From Rotaria sp. Silwood1 (lineage: Eukaryota > Rotifera > Eurotatoria > Philodinida > Philodinidae): a stretch of 64,000 nucleotides of DNA. Of this stretch, positions 1 through 11,604 are shown one piece after another (within the stretch, counting starts at the first letter, position 1; every line of letters starts with the position of its first letter). The position numbers and the translations under genes were made by a program. The notes beneath the pieces were generated by a model. That model made no database searches and was not told where the DNA came from. It saw only the letters and a program-made list of their open reading frames with translations. Where the stretch lies: positions 480,963-544,962 of the forward strand of contig CAJNOP010000106.1 of the NCBI GenBank assembly GCA_905250075.1. The letters run 5' to 3'.

Positions 1-102
1 GGACTTGAGGACCTAAAGGTACCTCTAGAATATAGGACTTGAGGACCTAAAGGTACCTCTAGAATATAGGACTTGAGGAGCTAAAGGTACCTCTGGAATA
101 TA
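1..102. repeat. 34-bp tandem repeat, three copies
   Basis: Three head-to-tail copies of a 34-bp unit start at 1, 35 and 69. The first two are identical and the third has two substitutions. The array touches the window edge, so it may be longer upstream. Confidence 0.95.
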
Positions 103-676
103 GGAAGGTGTTTACTGTAATTAGTACTAGACTAATTAGCTCTAATTAGAGAAGTGCTCACATAATTAGTAGTAACTAAGATGAGTGCTAAATAATTAAT
201 AAAGACTTGTTTAACAATTATATACATTATTGGTGTGCATCGATGTCTTTCTGTGGTTTATGGTAAAAATGGTAAAATATGGATTTTGGACTCAAATTTG
301 GATAGCGCCAACTTTGGTTCACTTCATATCACCGTGTTTGTCACCATTTCTAACATATGTTGCTGGCTGAATACTTCCGAAATTCTTTTCTTTTTATGAT
401 GAATAAAAACATTTCTGTTTGGTTATTTTATGTTTCGATAAGGAACGACAAATTCTTTCTGATATAAAACAGTCAACATATTATCGGCATCTAATAAAGA
501 GAAAGGCAACTTTTTATTGCAATAAACACGAATGTAAGAACGAAGTTTCGACGATGTTTTTCTCTTTGTTTGAATGCATTTTTACTCGAATTTCTTATCG
601 ATCGTGTGCGCGTCTATTTTGTTTGCCATTTTCGTTTTCAGTGTTCGTTTTTGCATAGATCGATTTACTACCCACG
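103..676. other. Non-coding stretch upstream of the kinase gene
   Basis: AT-rich DNA with no recognisable coding sequence. The short open frame at 419-658 resembles no family and has no splice support. The 5' UTR and promoter of the kinase-PBZ gene should lie here, but I see no specific site. Confidence 0.5.
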
Positions 677-2994
677 ATGGGAGGCCGTGAGTCAAGAGCT
701 AAGATTGATGCCATAGAACGGCAACAACAAGCGCTCATGGAACAGAATACCAATATTGCAAAACGTCTTGCTGAACAAGAAGAAGCAAATAAACGACAAC
801 ATGAAGCTGCGATTGAACAAATAGCTAGAATGTTCTTAGCATTGATACAATCAAAAAATAATGAAACAGTTATAAATAATGAAAAACGAGAAATAGAAAT
901 TGAAGGTACTACATATGAAATTATTCAATTTGTTGATCGAGGTGGTTTTGGTGAAATTTATAAAGCAAAAGTTAGAAATAAGAATATGCTAGTCGCTATC
1001 AAAGCTATGCCAAATAGACCGGGTCTACAAGAAGAAATTAAAAATGAAATCAATTTTTTACGTTTAACAAAACGAATTCCAATTGATAATCATCCAGTTA
1101 TCGAATATTATGGTAGTAAGGTAACGAAAGAAGCTATTTTTATAGCAATGGAATTAGCTGCTTGTGATCTTCTAACATTTTGGGTGAACCAAGTAAATGA
1201 GGGAAAACGTGAAGAAATAGCTGCTATTGGTATCATTATTATTGTTTATGTGTTACGCGCATTAGCATTTCTCGAAAAACTAAACATTGTTCATGGTGAT
1301 ATAAAACCGCAAAATCTTGTTATTGTTCCAAATGAACAATCTTTCTGTATTAAATTGATTGATTTTGGTACTGTAGAAAAAATGAATACTCAATGTGCTC
1401 AACTTACAGTCGATGCTAGCAAATCGTTCACTCTATATTTTGTTTCACCAGAATTTTTACGACGTAATGCAAAAAATTTGGTGTCAAGACATCTACATAA
1501 AAAATCTGATGTATGGGCGGCAGGTGTCATGTTTTATCTTCTTTTTTGTGGTGAATTACCATGGAAAGATCAAGCTGATTACGAAAATTTTTGTAATGAT
1601 CAACGTGCTAAAGATGTTGTTGTACCGGATATTGGTGGTTATAAAATGATTATTGAACTTTTACTAAAGAAAAATCCTGATGATCGTTCAAGTGCTACAG
1701 CAACACTTATGCAATTAAAAGCACATCCAGTATTCGGAAAGATTATCGAATCACTGCATACGAATTTTTGTCCTGTTGATGATGTATGTTATATGAGAGT
1801 ACCTGATGATGTTCGACAAGGATTAGGTAAGTTAATTACTAAATTTGAGAAACAAATACGAAGTTAGAAAATATTTTTGGTTTCTACACGTATTTTGCTT
1901 TTTATCAGATAGTCGTGGCAGATATATAGTTGATGAGGAAGGATAGACAAAGAAAAATAGGGAAAGAGAAGGATTCAGCTTCTCTCTAGACAGTTTGGTC
2001 TCTTCTAGAAAAACCTAAGTCCCCAAACGACAGAACCAGAGAGCGCTCCACCTCCGCCCAAAAAATTTTTATACTGTTGTACTCCAAGAAATTCATATTA
2101 ATAGATTCTATTTTTAGCTAAACTTGCACGGCCTGGTCATTATGTCGATGGATCAAGTTCATCGTCAAGCAAAGCATCGTGTAAGTGTTGATAAAGATCT
2201 CTACCTAAAATAACATGTCGAAAACAAGATTTCATTTTACTTTCTATTATCAGCTGGTCCTCGTCGCCCATGTCGATACAGCTCAGAGTGCTATAGGTTG
2301 TGTACACAAGTCTTTTCATAAAATACTGATCATTCCTTATTTTATCTGATTACAGAAAAGATCCTGATCATCGTGCAGAATTTGCACATCCAGGTGACTC
2401 TGATTATGGCCATTCGGACAAGAGACACTGCCGTTACGGAGCAGACTGCTATAAGTATGTTTGTTTACCAATATTTCAGTTCAAAAAATCATGGAAGAGG
2501 AGACGATCTGAAAAAAACTGAAGAACTTATCAAGCAGACTTGAGCAGTTCCGACTCCGATGCTCGAATCAGATTGGAAATGCTGTATTCCACATCCCACA
2601 CACATCCTAGGTTCAAATATAGATTGGTATAGTTTTTCAAGAAAGTTCGATCGAATCAAAAAAAGAAATGAAAAGCTATTTTAAAAGTCGCAAATCCATA
2701 GAATTTTTCAGAAAAATCAATCAATGAGTTTCAATGTAGTCAACGATACTTTGATCCAGTTAAATCTACAATAGCTAAGATGTTTTTTTTTCGTGTTTAA
2801 GTGATGATCCTGATCATCGAAAACAATTTGCACATCCGAATAATACAAAACGTGATGATGCTGGCAAATGCCGCTTTGGAAAGGCTTGTACAAAGTATGT
2901 TCAATTTCTTTTGAAATATCTTCAATTTTCTTCATAATAATGTTTATCTAGGAGAAACGATCGAGATCATATGAAGAAATATTTACATGATTGA
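677..2994 (+). CDS. Ser/Thr protein kinase fused to three PBZ zinc fingers
   Basis: Exons by my splice model: 677-1826, 2118-2180, 2254-2296, 2356-2454, 2802-2894, 2952-2994. They total 1491 nt (496 aa), and every intron is GT-AG with matching phase. Residues 2-6 fit an N-myristoylation signal (MGxxxS). Residues 10-60 look coiled-coil. The kinase domain spans about 80-350: Gly-rich loop RGGFGE near 88-93, VAIK lysine K109, HGD catalytic Asp D208 (HGD instead of HRD), DFG 229-231, SPE 257-259, DVW 278-280. The C-terminus holds three PBZ modules of C-x5-C...H-x5-H type: CRYSSEC, CRYGADC and CRFGKAC, each followed by the His pair. PBZ fingers bind poly(ADP-ribose) in APLF and CHFR, so the likely role is a kinase recruited to PARylated chromatin or damage sites (inference). 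An unspliced first intron would end the protein at a stop at 1865-1867, giving 396 aa. The kinase family is uncertain. The third finger has one extra residue between Cys and His. Confidence 0.85.
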
Positions 2995-4769
2995 TTCTAT
3001 TGAACAAATCATATCAAATTCTTTCATTTTTTTTGACATAGTATCAATATTTTCATGCTTTCTTGCAATTTATTCAATAAAATTTAAATAATTAAAATGG
3101 CATATTTCAGTGTTGAAAACAACTTCTTCAGATAGATTGCAAACCAGTTGTTGGAAAGATATGTACAGTTAAATATGAACAGAGTAAATCAGAAAGAATG
3201 ACATATATAAACCAAATTGACTAACTTTTCTTTGACTTTTAGTGTCTTGTTTTTCTGTATCACTATTATAAATATGATTGTACACGCAAAAGAAAAATGT
3301 GTAGTAAATTTTGTCTATGTCTCACTCTTTCGGGTCTACTTTGTCTTAGATTTAGGTTGGCATGTCTTTTCAACAACTACTGTAGTTATAATCACATATT
3401 TATTCACAAAACTTCTCTTATCAATTGGGAATTCCTTTCTCAACGATCAGACTTCGTTTTCTAAAGAATGGCATAAATGAGCAGATGCAGTTATCTTCCT
3501 ATGACAGAAATGACGCCCCAAACCCAAGGTTAGACAGTTGCAAAAACAGTGATTAATTGATCAATGTCACCGTTTATCACACAAGCTGTTTCAAGCGTTT
3601 ACAAAACAAAAAAACCTTTTATCGTTTAAACACTAAATTATAATTGCACTAAATATAAATTCAATGACGGTTAAACATTTGATTTTTCATGATTTCATAT
3701 ATAGTAAACGAGTGTTTGTTTATTTAACCAATATTTAATCAAATTAATGAGTAACGTTTATTCTTTCACGAAAGAGAAATACTTAGTTTTGAATAAGTAA
3801 TTAATACTTATCTAAATAATCAAAAACCCCTGAACTCCAGGGGTGTAAGTGGCCTGGCGTGCATGTGGCCCTTTTCTCAATCATACCTACACTCAAATTC
3901 TACGTATACTAATATTCATTTAAAATGGTATACTTATTTGTCATTTTTTTTTGTACTTTTCGCATTGAAGCAAATAGTTCTTCTTAATAGTCACTTTTTT
4001 ATATTCCAAATTTTGTCTAACTTATGGTTGTGAATGAAGCATAGGAAAAAGCGCACACACTTCACATCAAAGCATATAATATTGTTCACGTGTTTTATTG
4101 TATGCAAGTGTCTGTACTAATCTTTTTTATAGTCATTCGTGATAAAGCATGCAAATAAAGAATGAAAAAAGGTAATAAAGGAAAAAGCCAAGCAAAATAA
4201 CAAATAATATAAAACGATAAAGATGCTTTGCTAACAAGGTAAAAACAAAAATAATTCAAGAAAACAAACATATAGTGTTATATACACAGCAAGTTTTATT
4301 AATAGACCGTCTATATACTTTAATTTCTACATTGTTGTGAGTGGTTTATTAAAATAATATCAGTATCAGAAATATGTTTGTGACATAATCCATACATAGC
4401 ACCGATTGGATGTAAACATTAGAGAGTGTGGATGTAGAGCGGTGCCTGATTATGCATGTGAAGAAGACAAATACTCACATCCTTGTCAAATGAAAGATAG
4501 GCAATGGTGGTTTTATTTAAATAAGAATGAACATTATACACTTTTTAAATTTTTTTCCCTTACTTTGATTTCAAGCATACTAGAACCAAGGGATGTTAAA
4601 GAATATCATTTTTTAAAAGTGTATTTACAATGCGTTAAAGTGTCGGAGTTATTTTTGTTTTTACATAAAAATCTTTAACAAGATTATCAGTGGGGAAAGA
4701 AACACATATTGAAAGTAAGAAGAAAGCGACAATAAAACTTAATCATGATATCAATCGAAGAATCGTACG
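2995..4769. other. Intergenic, no gene recognised
   Basis: AT-rich sequence after the kinase-PBZ stop. Short open frames at 3217-3480 and 4406-4678 show no family resemblance and no splice logic. A weak GT/AC hairpin lies at 3839-3895. Confidence 0.5.
3839..3895. repeat. Weak GT/AC hairpin
   Basis: GGGGTGTAAGTGG arm followed about 35 bases later by CCTACACTC. It is among the most degenerate members of the dispersed hairpin set. Confidence 0.45.
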
Positions 4770-7254
4770 TTGCAGAGAATGAGGAAAAAAAATGATTTTA
4801 TTGTTTTTCTTATCTACAAAGTTTTATGTACGAACTTAAAAAGATTACAGAACTATAATGGATGTAAATTAGCAATAGTTATTCTTTCTTTTCTAATAAT
4901 ATCTGAAAATTTTCATTTAACGAATCATAATTTCAATAATAAACGCAATGAACTATTGTATGACGACCCGATAAACGAACCAATAATTAATTATTATCAA
5001 CAATATTTTGAAATTGAATTTCTTCAAGATGTCGAAGATTTTTTTCGTCAAAAAACCAGTTCGCGCTATCGACTTAAATTCAATTATCGAATATCTTTCT
5101 CAACTGAATTTCTTTATTTCATCGAAAAAATTTGACAGCAGAATTTGATTTCTTCATAATAAGTATCAGAATATTTTGATCTTGAAATAAATTTTACCAA
5201 ATCTTTCTTACGGGAATCAAAATCTACATTTCAAATGTTAATCAATAAATTAGAAGAAATGTTTCTTTCTCGACACAGTCTAAATATCATTATGAACAAA
5301 GTGAAAACAATCATATCAACTGAGAACAATCAATGTGATGATTGTCTTTTGTGCTAATGAATTAAATTAGTGCTCTTTTTTTTATTAAATGAAGATTTAA
5401 AACGTATATATGAACCAGTCAGTCGAATTCCAAACATTAAATATGAAGTAGTACAGTTAATCGAAAATCATATTTATGAAGAAGGTATTATTACTGTTAC
5501 ATGAATCAGTAACATTACAATTAACGCAGGTTTAAGTATCTTTTTTTCCTAATTTGTATTCTCTTCTTTTCTTTAATAGGATCCCAAAACGTATGTCGAG
5601 ACAATAGTTAATATTCATATAAAACATTTAGAAAATTTTCATCATGGACCAAATTTTAAAACAGCTTTAGATAAAGAAAATATTTATATCGGAAATCATA
5701 TTTATTATTGAAATAGAATAGGCTTGTTGTAAATTTATCAATAATAATGCAATAACATAAAAAGGTGGTACAACAAGAACATCAACTGAATTATTAGTTC
5801 GATATTGTGATAGGCATTTGAAAAAAGAGTTTGTATCATTTTATTTGAATATATAAAATATTAATGAATTCATTTTTCTAGAAATAAAATAAATGAAAAT
5901 ACAGATTCTGAAGAAAATCTCAATCAAATATCAGTACTATTTAAACGGGTTTTTTTGAGTAATGTGATTATTTTCTTTGTAGATTGTGCTTGTTTGTCTT
6001 GAAGATAATATTGCCATTAACAATAATCAGTCTATCTATATCAATTGTTAATCTTTAGTCTATTTTTACAGGAGATATGCGGTTTTGAATATACATCGAA
6101 ATTGCAACGAATGATTCAAGATATTAAAGCTAGCAGAAATTTAATCACTGCCTACCGAGAATATTGTGAAAATAATTATGGCAAAGGCATTGGTGAAAAA
6201 TATTGTTTTTAAGTACGTGGAAGGAATTTCTTAAAGTTTTTTTAGTCGAATTTTCTGTAATGGTGTTAAATTTGAGTTCATGGACATTTTCATCTTTATC
6301 AAATGTTATTTTACCAATTGAAGTAGATAATCATTGACTACTTGTTCATACATAAAAATTTTCTTTTAGTTACAAACGACATTCAATAGTTTCGACGATT
6401 TTTATTCTCATCGTCATAGTGATAGAAAACTAACTTGGCTCCATCAATATTCAATAGGTGAATTACAAACAAATTTTACTAATAAAAAATATATATTACA
6501 CGTAAGACTTGATTTTTTAGTCAAATTTCATCATCGAATTTTTCTAATGTCAAAGGTAACAACATATCAAATTATTGTCTTATTATTATGTAGGGAAGAA
6601 TTAAATTGGACTGTTGAAGAAATACAGGATAAAACACAAATTCCATCTAAATTATTACTTCAAATTCTTTCTAGTTTATTAATTAGTAAAATAGTATATA
6701 CGAACGAAATCAATGAAGATTTTCAAGATAGTGATATAAAACTAAATCATAGAGTTCGATTCACACAAGATTTCACAAGGGAAAGACATTTAATTTTAAA
6801 AATCATATTGAAAAGTCGTTTTTGATTTGTTTTAGAGAAAAGATTCTGGTGAATTTGACTGAATGTATTATTAAAATCAAGTAAAGAGCAAAATTGGCAA
6901 TCTTTAAATGAATCCATTGATGGAGATCGGAAATTAGTGATTCAAGTAAATAAGAAAGTGTTTTTGTACGATTGACAAAGTTTGATTTTTTTTTCAGGCG
7001 GCGATTGTTCGAATAATGAAACAGAAAAAAGTCAGAAATATTCATTATTAATGCAAGCGACTATTGAAAAATTGAGCTCACGTTTCAAACCTGAAGTTTC
7101 TTTAATTTAGGTAAAACTATTTTATTAAATTTGACAATAATAAATAATTAAGTGATATGAATTTATCTTGTAGAAATGTATTGAGTTTTTAATTGGTAAA
7201 GAATATCTTGAACGAGATTCTAATGACAGAGATGTTTTACATTATTTAACTTAA
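4770..7254 (+). pseudogene. Decayed cullin-1-like gene
   Basis: Cullin homology appears in collinear order across several frames. A segment with YYQQYFEIEFLQDVEDFFRQ is near 4990-5060. SRIPNIKYEVVQLIENHI is near 5415-5475. DPKTYVE follows an intron near 5580. TSTELLVRYCD is near 5775. GFEYTSKLQRM is near 6090. RKLTWLHQYSIGEL is near 6425-6465. A winged-helix/neddylation region runs from 6547 (TTYQIIVLL...), through DGDRKLVIQ and AAIVRIMKQKKVR, to YLERDSNDRDVLHYLT before a TAA at 7252-7254. The gene is broken. There is an in-frame stop at 5133-5135, a frameshift near 5503, and further stops near 5710. About 40 codons are missing between LFKR (about 5950) and EICGFEYTS, where other cullins continue without a gap. 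Ancestral introns remain, so this is an unprocessed duplicate, not a retrocopy. Intact CUL1 would be an SCF ubiquitin-ligase scaffold. Confidence 0.85.
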
Positions 7255-7653
7255 GATATATCAATATTAATCAATAAATTTATCTTCATTGTTGTATATG
7301 ACAGGTACTTAGTTTGCATTGATTTTATTTTTTCGCTTTTATGAACCATATTTGTTTTTAAAAAAGACTTGAAATTAAAAGATGTCTTAAGAATCTTTTT
7401 CAAATAATGTAGAAGATATCTAAGTCTAGAATATAATTCATTCGGTTTTTAAACATTTTTGATTGAAGCAGTCCTAAATGGAGGATGCATCCGATATATA
7501 AAATATTAGCACAATGAGTTCTTGTCATCTCTTACATAATGAAAGAGAAATTTTTTCAATCGAAATAACTTCACAATATTCAGATAAATTCATTTTAGAT
7601 AGACTTAGTCACATAATAAATTACATAGTTCGAATGATTTTATTAGAATATAA

Positions 7654-7830
7654 ATGGCAATATTAAATGAATCAAATTTATGTTCAATTTGTAGTAAATC
7701 TTTAGTTAAATATTATTGTATCGGATGTGGAAAATACTTTTGTTCGATGGATTTTCAAGAACATGAAGAAATTCTTGATTAAATTCAAAATTTAGGAAAA
7801 TCAAATCATTTGTTAGTAGATCTTTTTGAC
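7654..7830 (+). pseudogene. B-box-like zinc-finger fragment
   Basis: From an ATG at 7654 the frame reads MAILNESNLCSICSKSL, then CIGCGKYFCSMDFQEHEE, giving the CxxC...CxxC...C...H spacing of a B-box-like finger. It stops at 7780-7782 after 42 codons, and a few more plausible codons follow in frame. Bdelloid B-box proteins normally continue into a coiled coil, which is missing here. I read it as a truncated remnant. Confidence 0.6.
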
Positions 7831-9282
7831 TCTCTCTGCCACCAATACATTTTTGTTCAGGTAAGTGAAAACCTATTCCCATTGAACGTACAATACAGAA
7901 AATTTCTTTGAAAAAGCCTTCTTTGTTTAGTATATCTCCTGAGCTAATTTAAGGCTCAAATCAGTCGTACAATAACTGCATTAGTCGTTAGTCCGAGAGG
8001 AAGCTATTCGAGTACTAGATTAACGATACAATGTAATGCATGACCCAAATTGCTCTTCTCATGAATATTAGTCTTGTATATACCGTCTCCTTCGTTAAAT
8101 ATATCAAATACAGAACTGAATAAAACGAAACTTTGTAATTCGATCTCTCCGTTCATCGCATTGTAGAGAGTGGAGAATGGTAAAAAGCTTATTTCGGGTG
8201 ACTCTCCAAAACCTGATGAACTCCATGCATAACTAATCGCAAATGCTACTTAATCTTAAATTGTTTCAAACCTAGATTGTAATTTAATTAGATAGTATTT
8301 AAAAATGATCTTTAAATCAAGTGAGGCATCAAAATATCGTTAAAATTTATTTAGAATATGGAAATATTCAAAATATTCATGGTGAGTTCATGTAGGTTCA
8401 CATGTACCTGAACCCTATTCCTCTTTTTTACGTCCTTAATGGATGGTCCTTCATATTGCTTTCAATTTTCAACTCACAAATTAACTAAAACAATGCAGAT
8501 TGAGAGAAATTAAACAATAAGACTAATCTATCTAATTGTAAAAATAGTGAAATATAATGTTGCTTTCTATAAAAGAAGTTATATTTCATTGGTTCTCTCT
8601 ATTAAATACTTCATTTCATAAGGAAAATTACGTATCCCACTGATGTACCCCATCCGAACTTTTAAAAACTCCATTCCAAAAATGAAAAATGGCAGTCCTA
8701 CTCACCAACCACACTCATACTCGATGCACCAGTATGAAATAACTAAGTAGGCAACAAGAGTTTGCGTGTGGGGGAAGATAAGACACTTGTAAGCAAACTA
8801 ACACAACTCCACATACATATTCCACCGTGCTACGAACTAAAAATTACCGCTGCCAAGATTCATATCAAACTTTATTGATCTATGAGAAAAAACCATTTTT
8901 GCACATACAAGGGTGTGAGTGTAGATGAAAAGGAAACGCACATCAACAGCTATACTCACACATCCACCCACATCCAGAGCAATACCCTGAATAGATAAGC
9001 ATGTATTTGATTATCTAATTTATCATTTTATGGAACTCACATATATTTTTGAAGAAAATAGTGAGTATATGTTTTAATGCCAAGTTTTCGCCGCTTTCCC
9101 TTCCCTGCCTCCCTCCCCATTACAGATCAGAGCAACTCCATCAAAAAAAAGAAACGAATTCTGCTCGAAGTATACAAATGAAAGAGATAGCATTTACCGG
9201 CGATTGATTATCATTAGAAAGAACTATCGTCTGTTAGAGAATTTAAACATTATATATTTTGTCATTAACATAATGAAGCTAA
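7831..9282. other. Intergenic with GT/AC repeats
   Basis: No coding sequence recognised. It contains a hairpin at 8910-8976 and a weak AC-then-GT pair near 8701-8775. Confidence 0.5.
8910..8976. repeat. GT/AC hairpin
   Basis: GGTGTGAGTGTAGATG arm, spacer of about 33 bases, then CATCCACCCACATCC. Confidence 0.7.
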
Positions 9283-9331
9283 GGCGTGGGTGTGGGTCTG
9301 GGTTCATTTAATCACACGCACACCCACACCC
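9283..9331. repeat. GT/AC hairpin at the 5' edge of the receptor
   Basis: GGCGTGGGTGTGGG arm, AT-rich spacer, then CACGCACACCCACACCC. The receptor reading frame starts directly at its right edge. Confidence 0.85.
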
Positions 9332-9335
9332 TATC

Positions 9336-11549
9336 GCAATTGTAAAAATATTTAAACGATTTAATTGGACATCATCTTTACTTATTTATCAAAATGATGC
9401 ATTTGGAATTGAAGATGCCAAAGTAATAAGTGAAGGATTTATTAAAAATAATTTAACAGTTCGAGAGTCAGTTATATTTCATATATCAACATTTAATATT
9501 CACGATGATTTTGAAAAAAAATTAATACATAGTGAAAGTCGAATTGTTATTTTATGGGTTCAATCCAATTATATACCTTTAATATTAGAAGATGCTCTTA
9601 AGTTTGATCTAGTTGGTCCTGAATTCATATGGATATTAAGTTCAAGTATTTCATTAGATTCCTTTAATAAAAAATATCATGAAAACTTAATTGGACTGTT
9701 AACTATTGAACCAGTTGCAACAATTACTCTAAATGCTCCATTAAATACAGCATTATTAAATGCAGCATATGATATATGGCAAAAATATGAATCAGAATCA
9801 TTTCCTGGATCATCAAAAGTACATTCTTTTGCATTATTTGCATTTGATGCAATATGATCATTAATTAAATCATTACAAAAACTTTGTTCAAAAACCGAAC
9901 ATGATTCTTCACTATCATCGTCGTCATCATCTTCTTCATGTTTGTCATTTATTGAATCCTCACTTTGTTTTGATCGTCGTTTTGTTCAATCTGACTTATC
10001 ACTAAATACAATAAATCAAATAGAATTTCTCGATGTATCTGGTCATATAAAGCTTAATTTAAATAATCTTACAGATCGAATCACTGAGGTATATTACTAT
10101 GTACAAAATCTGCAATCATTTTCAAACGGTTTGCATTTTGTTTCCGTATTAGAATATTCTAATACTAGTGATTGAAATCTGTATAAACAAACCACTGTTA
10201 TTTTTTGGCCAGGAAATTCATTAATCACTCCAACTGATCGAGCAATACTTAAAGATATAAATTTACGAATTGGCGTTATTGAATCAATTCCATTTACAAT
10301 AATAACAAAGTTTATGGATGAATTTGGGCAGAATACAACAAAATTAACCGGTTATATTTCTGATCTTATTCAGCTTTTACAAAATAAAATAGGATTCATT
10401 CCACATATCCAAATAGTACCGCCAAATCAAACGTATTCAGAAGTAATTCAAGCTGTAGCTAACGGTGATTATGCTATTGTCATTGGTGATGTCATAGTTA
10501 CCGCTACACGAAGAGAATCAGTCGATTTTTCTAATGCCATATTTGATAATTCTTTACGAATCATAACTCGAAGAACATTTGATGTTAATATTGATCTTTT
10601 ATCATTTTTAAAACCATTTTCATGTCAACTCTGGTTATTAGTTTTCGGTGTTTGTATCTATGCTGCTTTTTTACTTTGCCTTATTGAAAGGCAAGATAAT
10701 GAAACATTACAAAATCGATCCATATTATCTCAATTTCTAATGAGTGTTTGGTATTCTTTTGGTAATATTGTTGGATATGGTGTTGATTTTAACGCTAATA
10801 CAGCTGCTGGACGTTTATTAACTGCTGGATTATATATATTAAGTTTAATGTTATTAGCAACATATACTGCAAATTTAGCATCTAATCTAACAATATCGAA
10901 ATCAAAAGATATTATTTCGGGCATTGATGATGTCAAAAATGGAAAAATTTCATTTAATCGTATTGATATTCGTGTGGATACAGCAATTGAAGAATATTAT
11001 TTAAGAAAAATATCTTTTGGTAGTCGAAATTATTATCCATTAAAATCTCGACAAGAATTGTATGATAGTTTACTAGCTGTCAGTATTGATGTTTCATTCA
11101 TGGATGCTAGTATAGCGGAATATATTACGAATAATATTTATTGTAATTTAACTTTAATTGGAAAAGATTTTCATAAAGGTGATTATGGTATTGTTACTGA
11201 AAAACAATGGTTATATACCAAAGATTTAGATGTTAATATTTTATCATTAAGAGAATCAGGTCAACTTGATGAGTTAAGACGAAAATGGTTTCAAAAAAAT
11301 AATCGTCCTGGTTCATTTGAAACATCGACTGTCATAAAAATTGAATCAATGGGTGGTTTATTTTTAATTTTTGGACTTATTACTATTCTATCATTCTTAT
11401 TATTTCTATGGTCGAAACGGTCTACTTTTAAAAATTATTTCTCTAATTTATTATATCGAAAGAAATCTTCTGGCAAAAAAAGACTCAATAAGAAGAAATT
11501 CAATAAAAATTCCTTAAGTTTCAAAAAGCCATCAATTAGCATTATCTAG
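9336..11549 (+). pseudogene. Ionotropic glutamate receptor, 5' truncated, two in-frame TGA
   Basis: One frame runs from 9312 to the stop at 11549, broken only by TGA at 9855-9857 and 10173-10175. The second half of the amino-terminal domain (from FNWTSSLLIYQND) is followed by ligand-binding lobe S1 with a conserved RE glutamate-binding motif (TATRRESVDFS). Then come TM1, a pore loop, TM3 with TYTANLAS, lobe S2 and TM4 (MGGLFLIFGL). In the 411-aa segment from 10314: RE at 67-68, TM1 about 105-124, filter GYG 154-156, TM3 167-190, TM4 about 347-367. GYG is the K+-channel-like signature described for A. vaga AvGluR1, so a K+-permeable receptor is likely in origin. Both TGA codons sit where Trp fits (FDAI*SLI and SD*NLY). 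The first half of the amino-terminal domain, start codon and signal peptide are absent. The rest has no frameshift. A recently silenced copy, or one rescued by recoding, is possible. Confidence 0.85.
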
Positions 11550-11562
11550 TTTGTAACATTTT

Positions 11563-11600
11563 TGGATGTTGGTGTGGAGCTTCTTGTCGATCACACCCTA
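11563..11600. repeat. GT/AC hairpin just after the receptor
   Basis: GGATGTTGGTGTGG arm, TTCTTGTCGAT spacer, then CACACCC, only 14 bases after the receptor stop codon. Confidence 0.65.
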
Positions 11601-11604
11601 TATA

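Noticed and set aside
1827-1867. Kinase frame ending at the TAG at 1865-1867 as the true C-terminus
   Set aside because: A consensus donor at 1827 and five phase-matched introns lead into PBZ exons. The tail to 1867 is better explained as retained intron.
2717-2935. Minus-strand 72-aa frame
   Set aside because: It is the antisense of the PBZ exon 2802-2894.
4406-4678. 90-aa open frame with an acidic, Cys-containing start
   Set aside because: No family resemblance, no splice support, and AT-rich low-complexity second half.
8701-8775. AC-then-GT pair as another hairpin
   Set aside because: Arms are poor and in the opposite order to all other copies; kept only as a remark.
9336-11549. Genome-wide reassignment of TGA to Trp
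   Set aside because: The kinase-PBZ, calcium-sensor and eEF1A-like genes end at TGA exactly where the families end.
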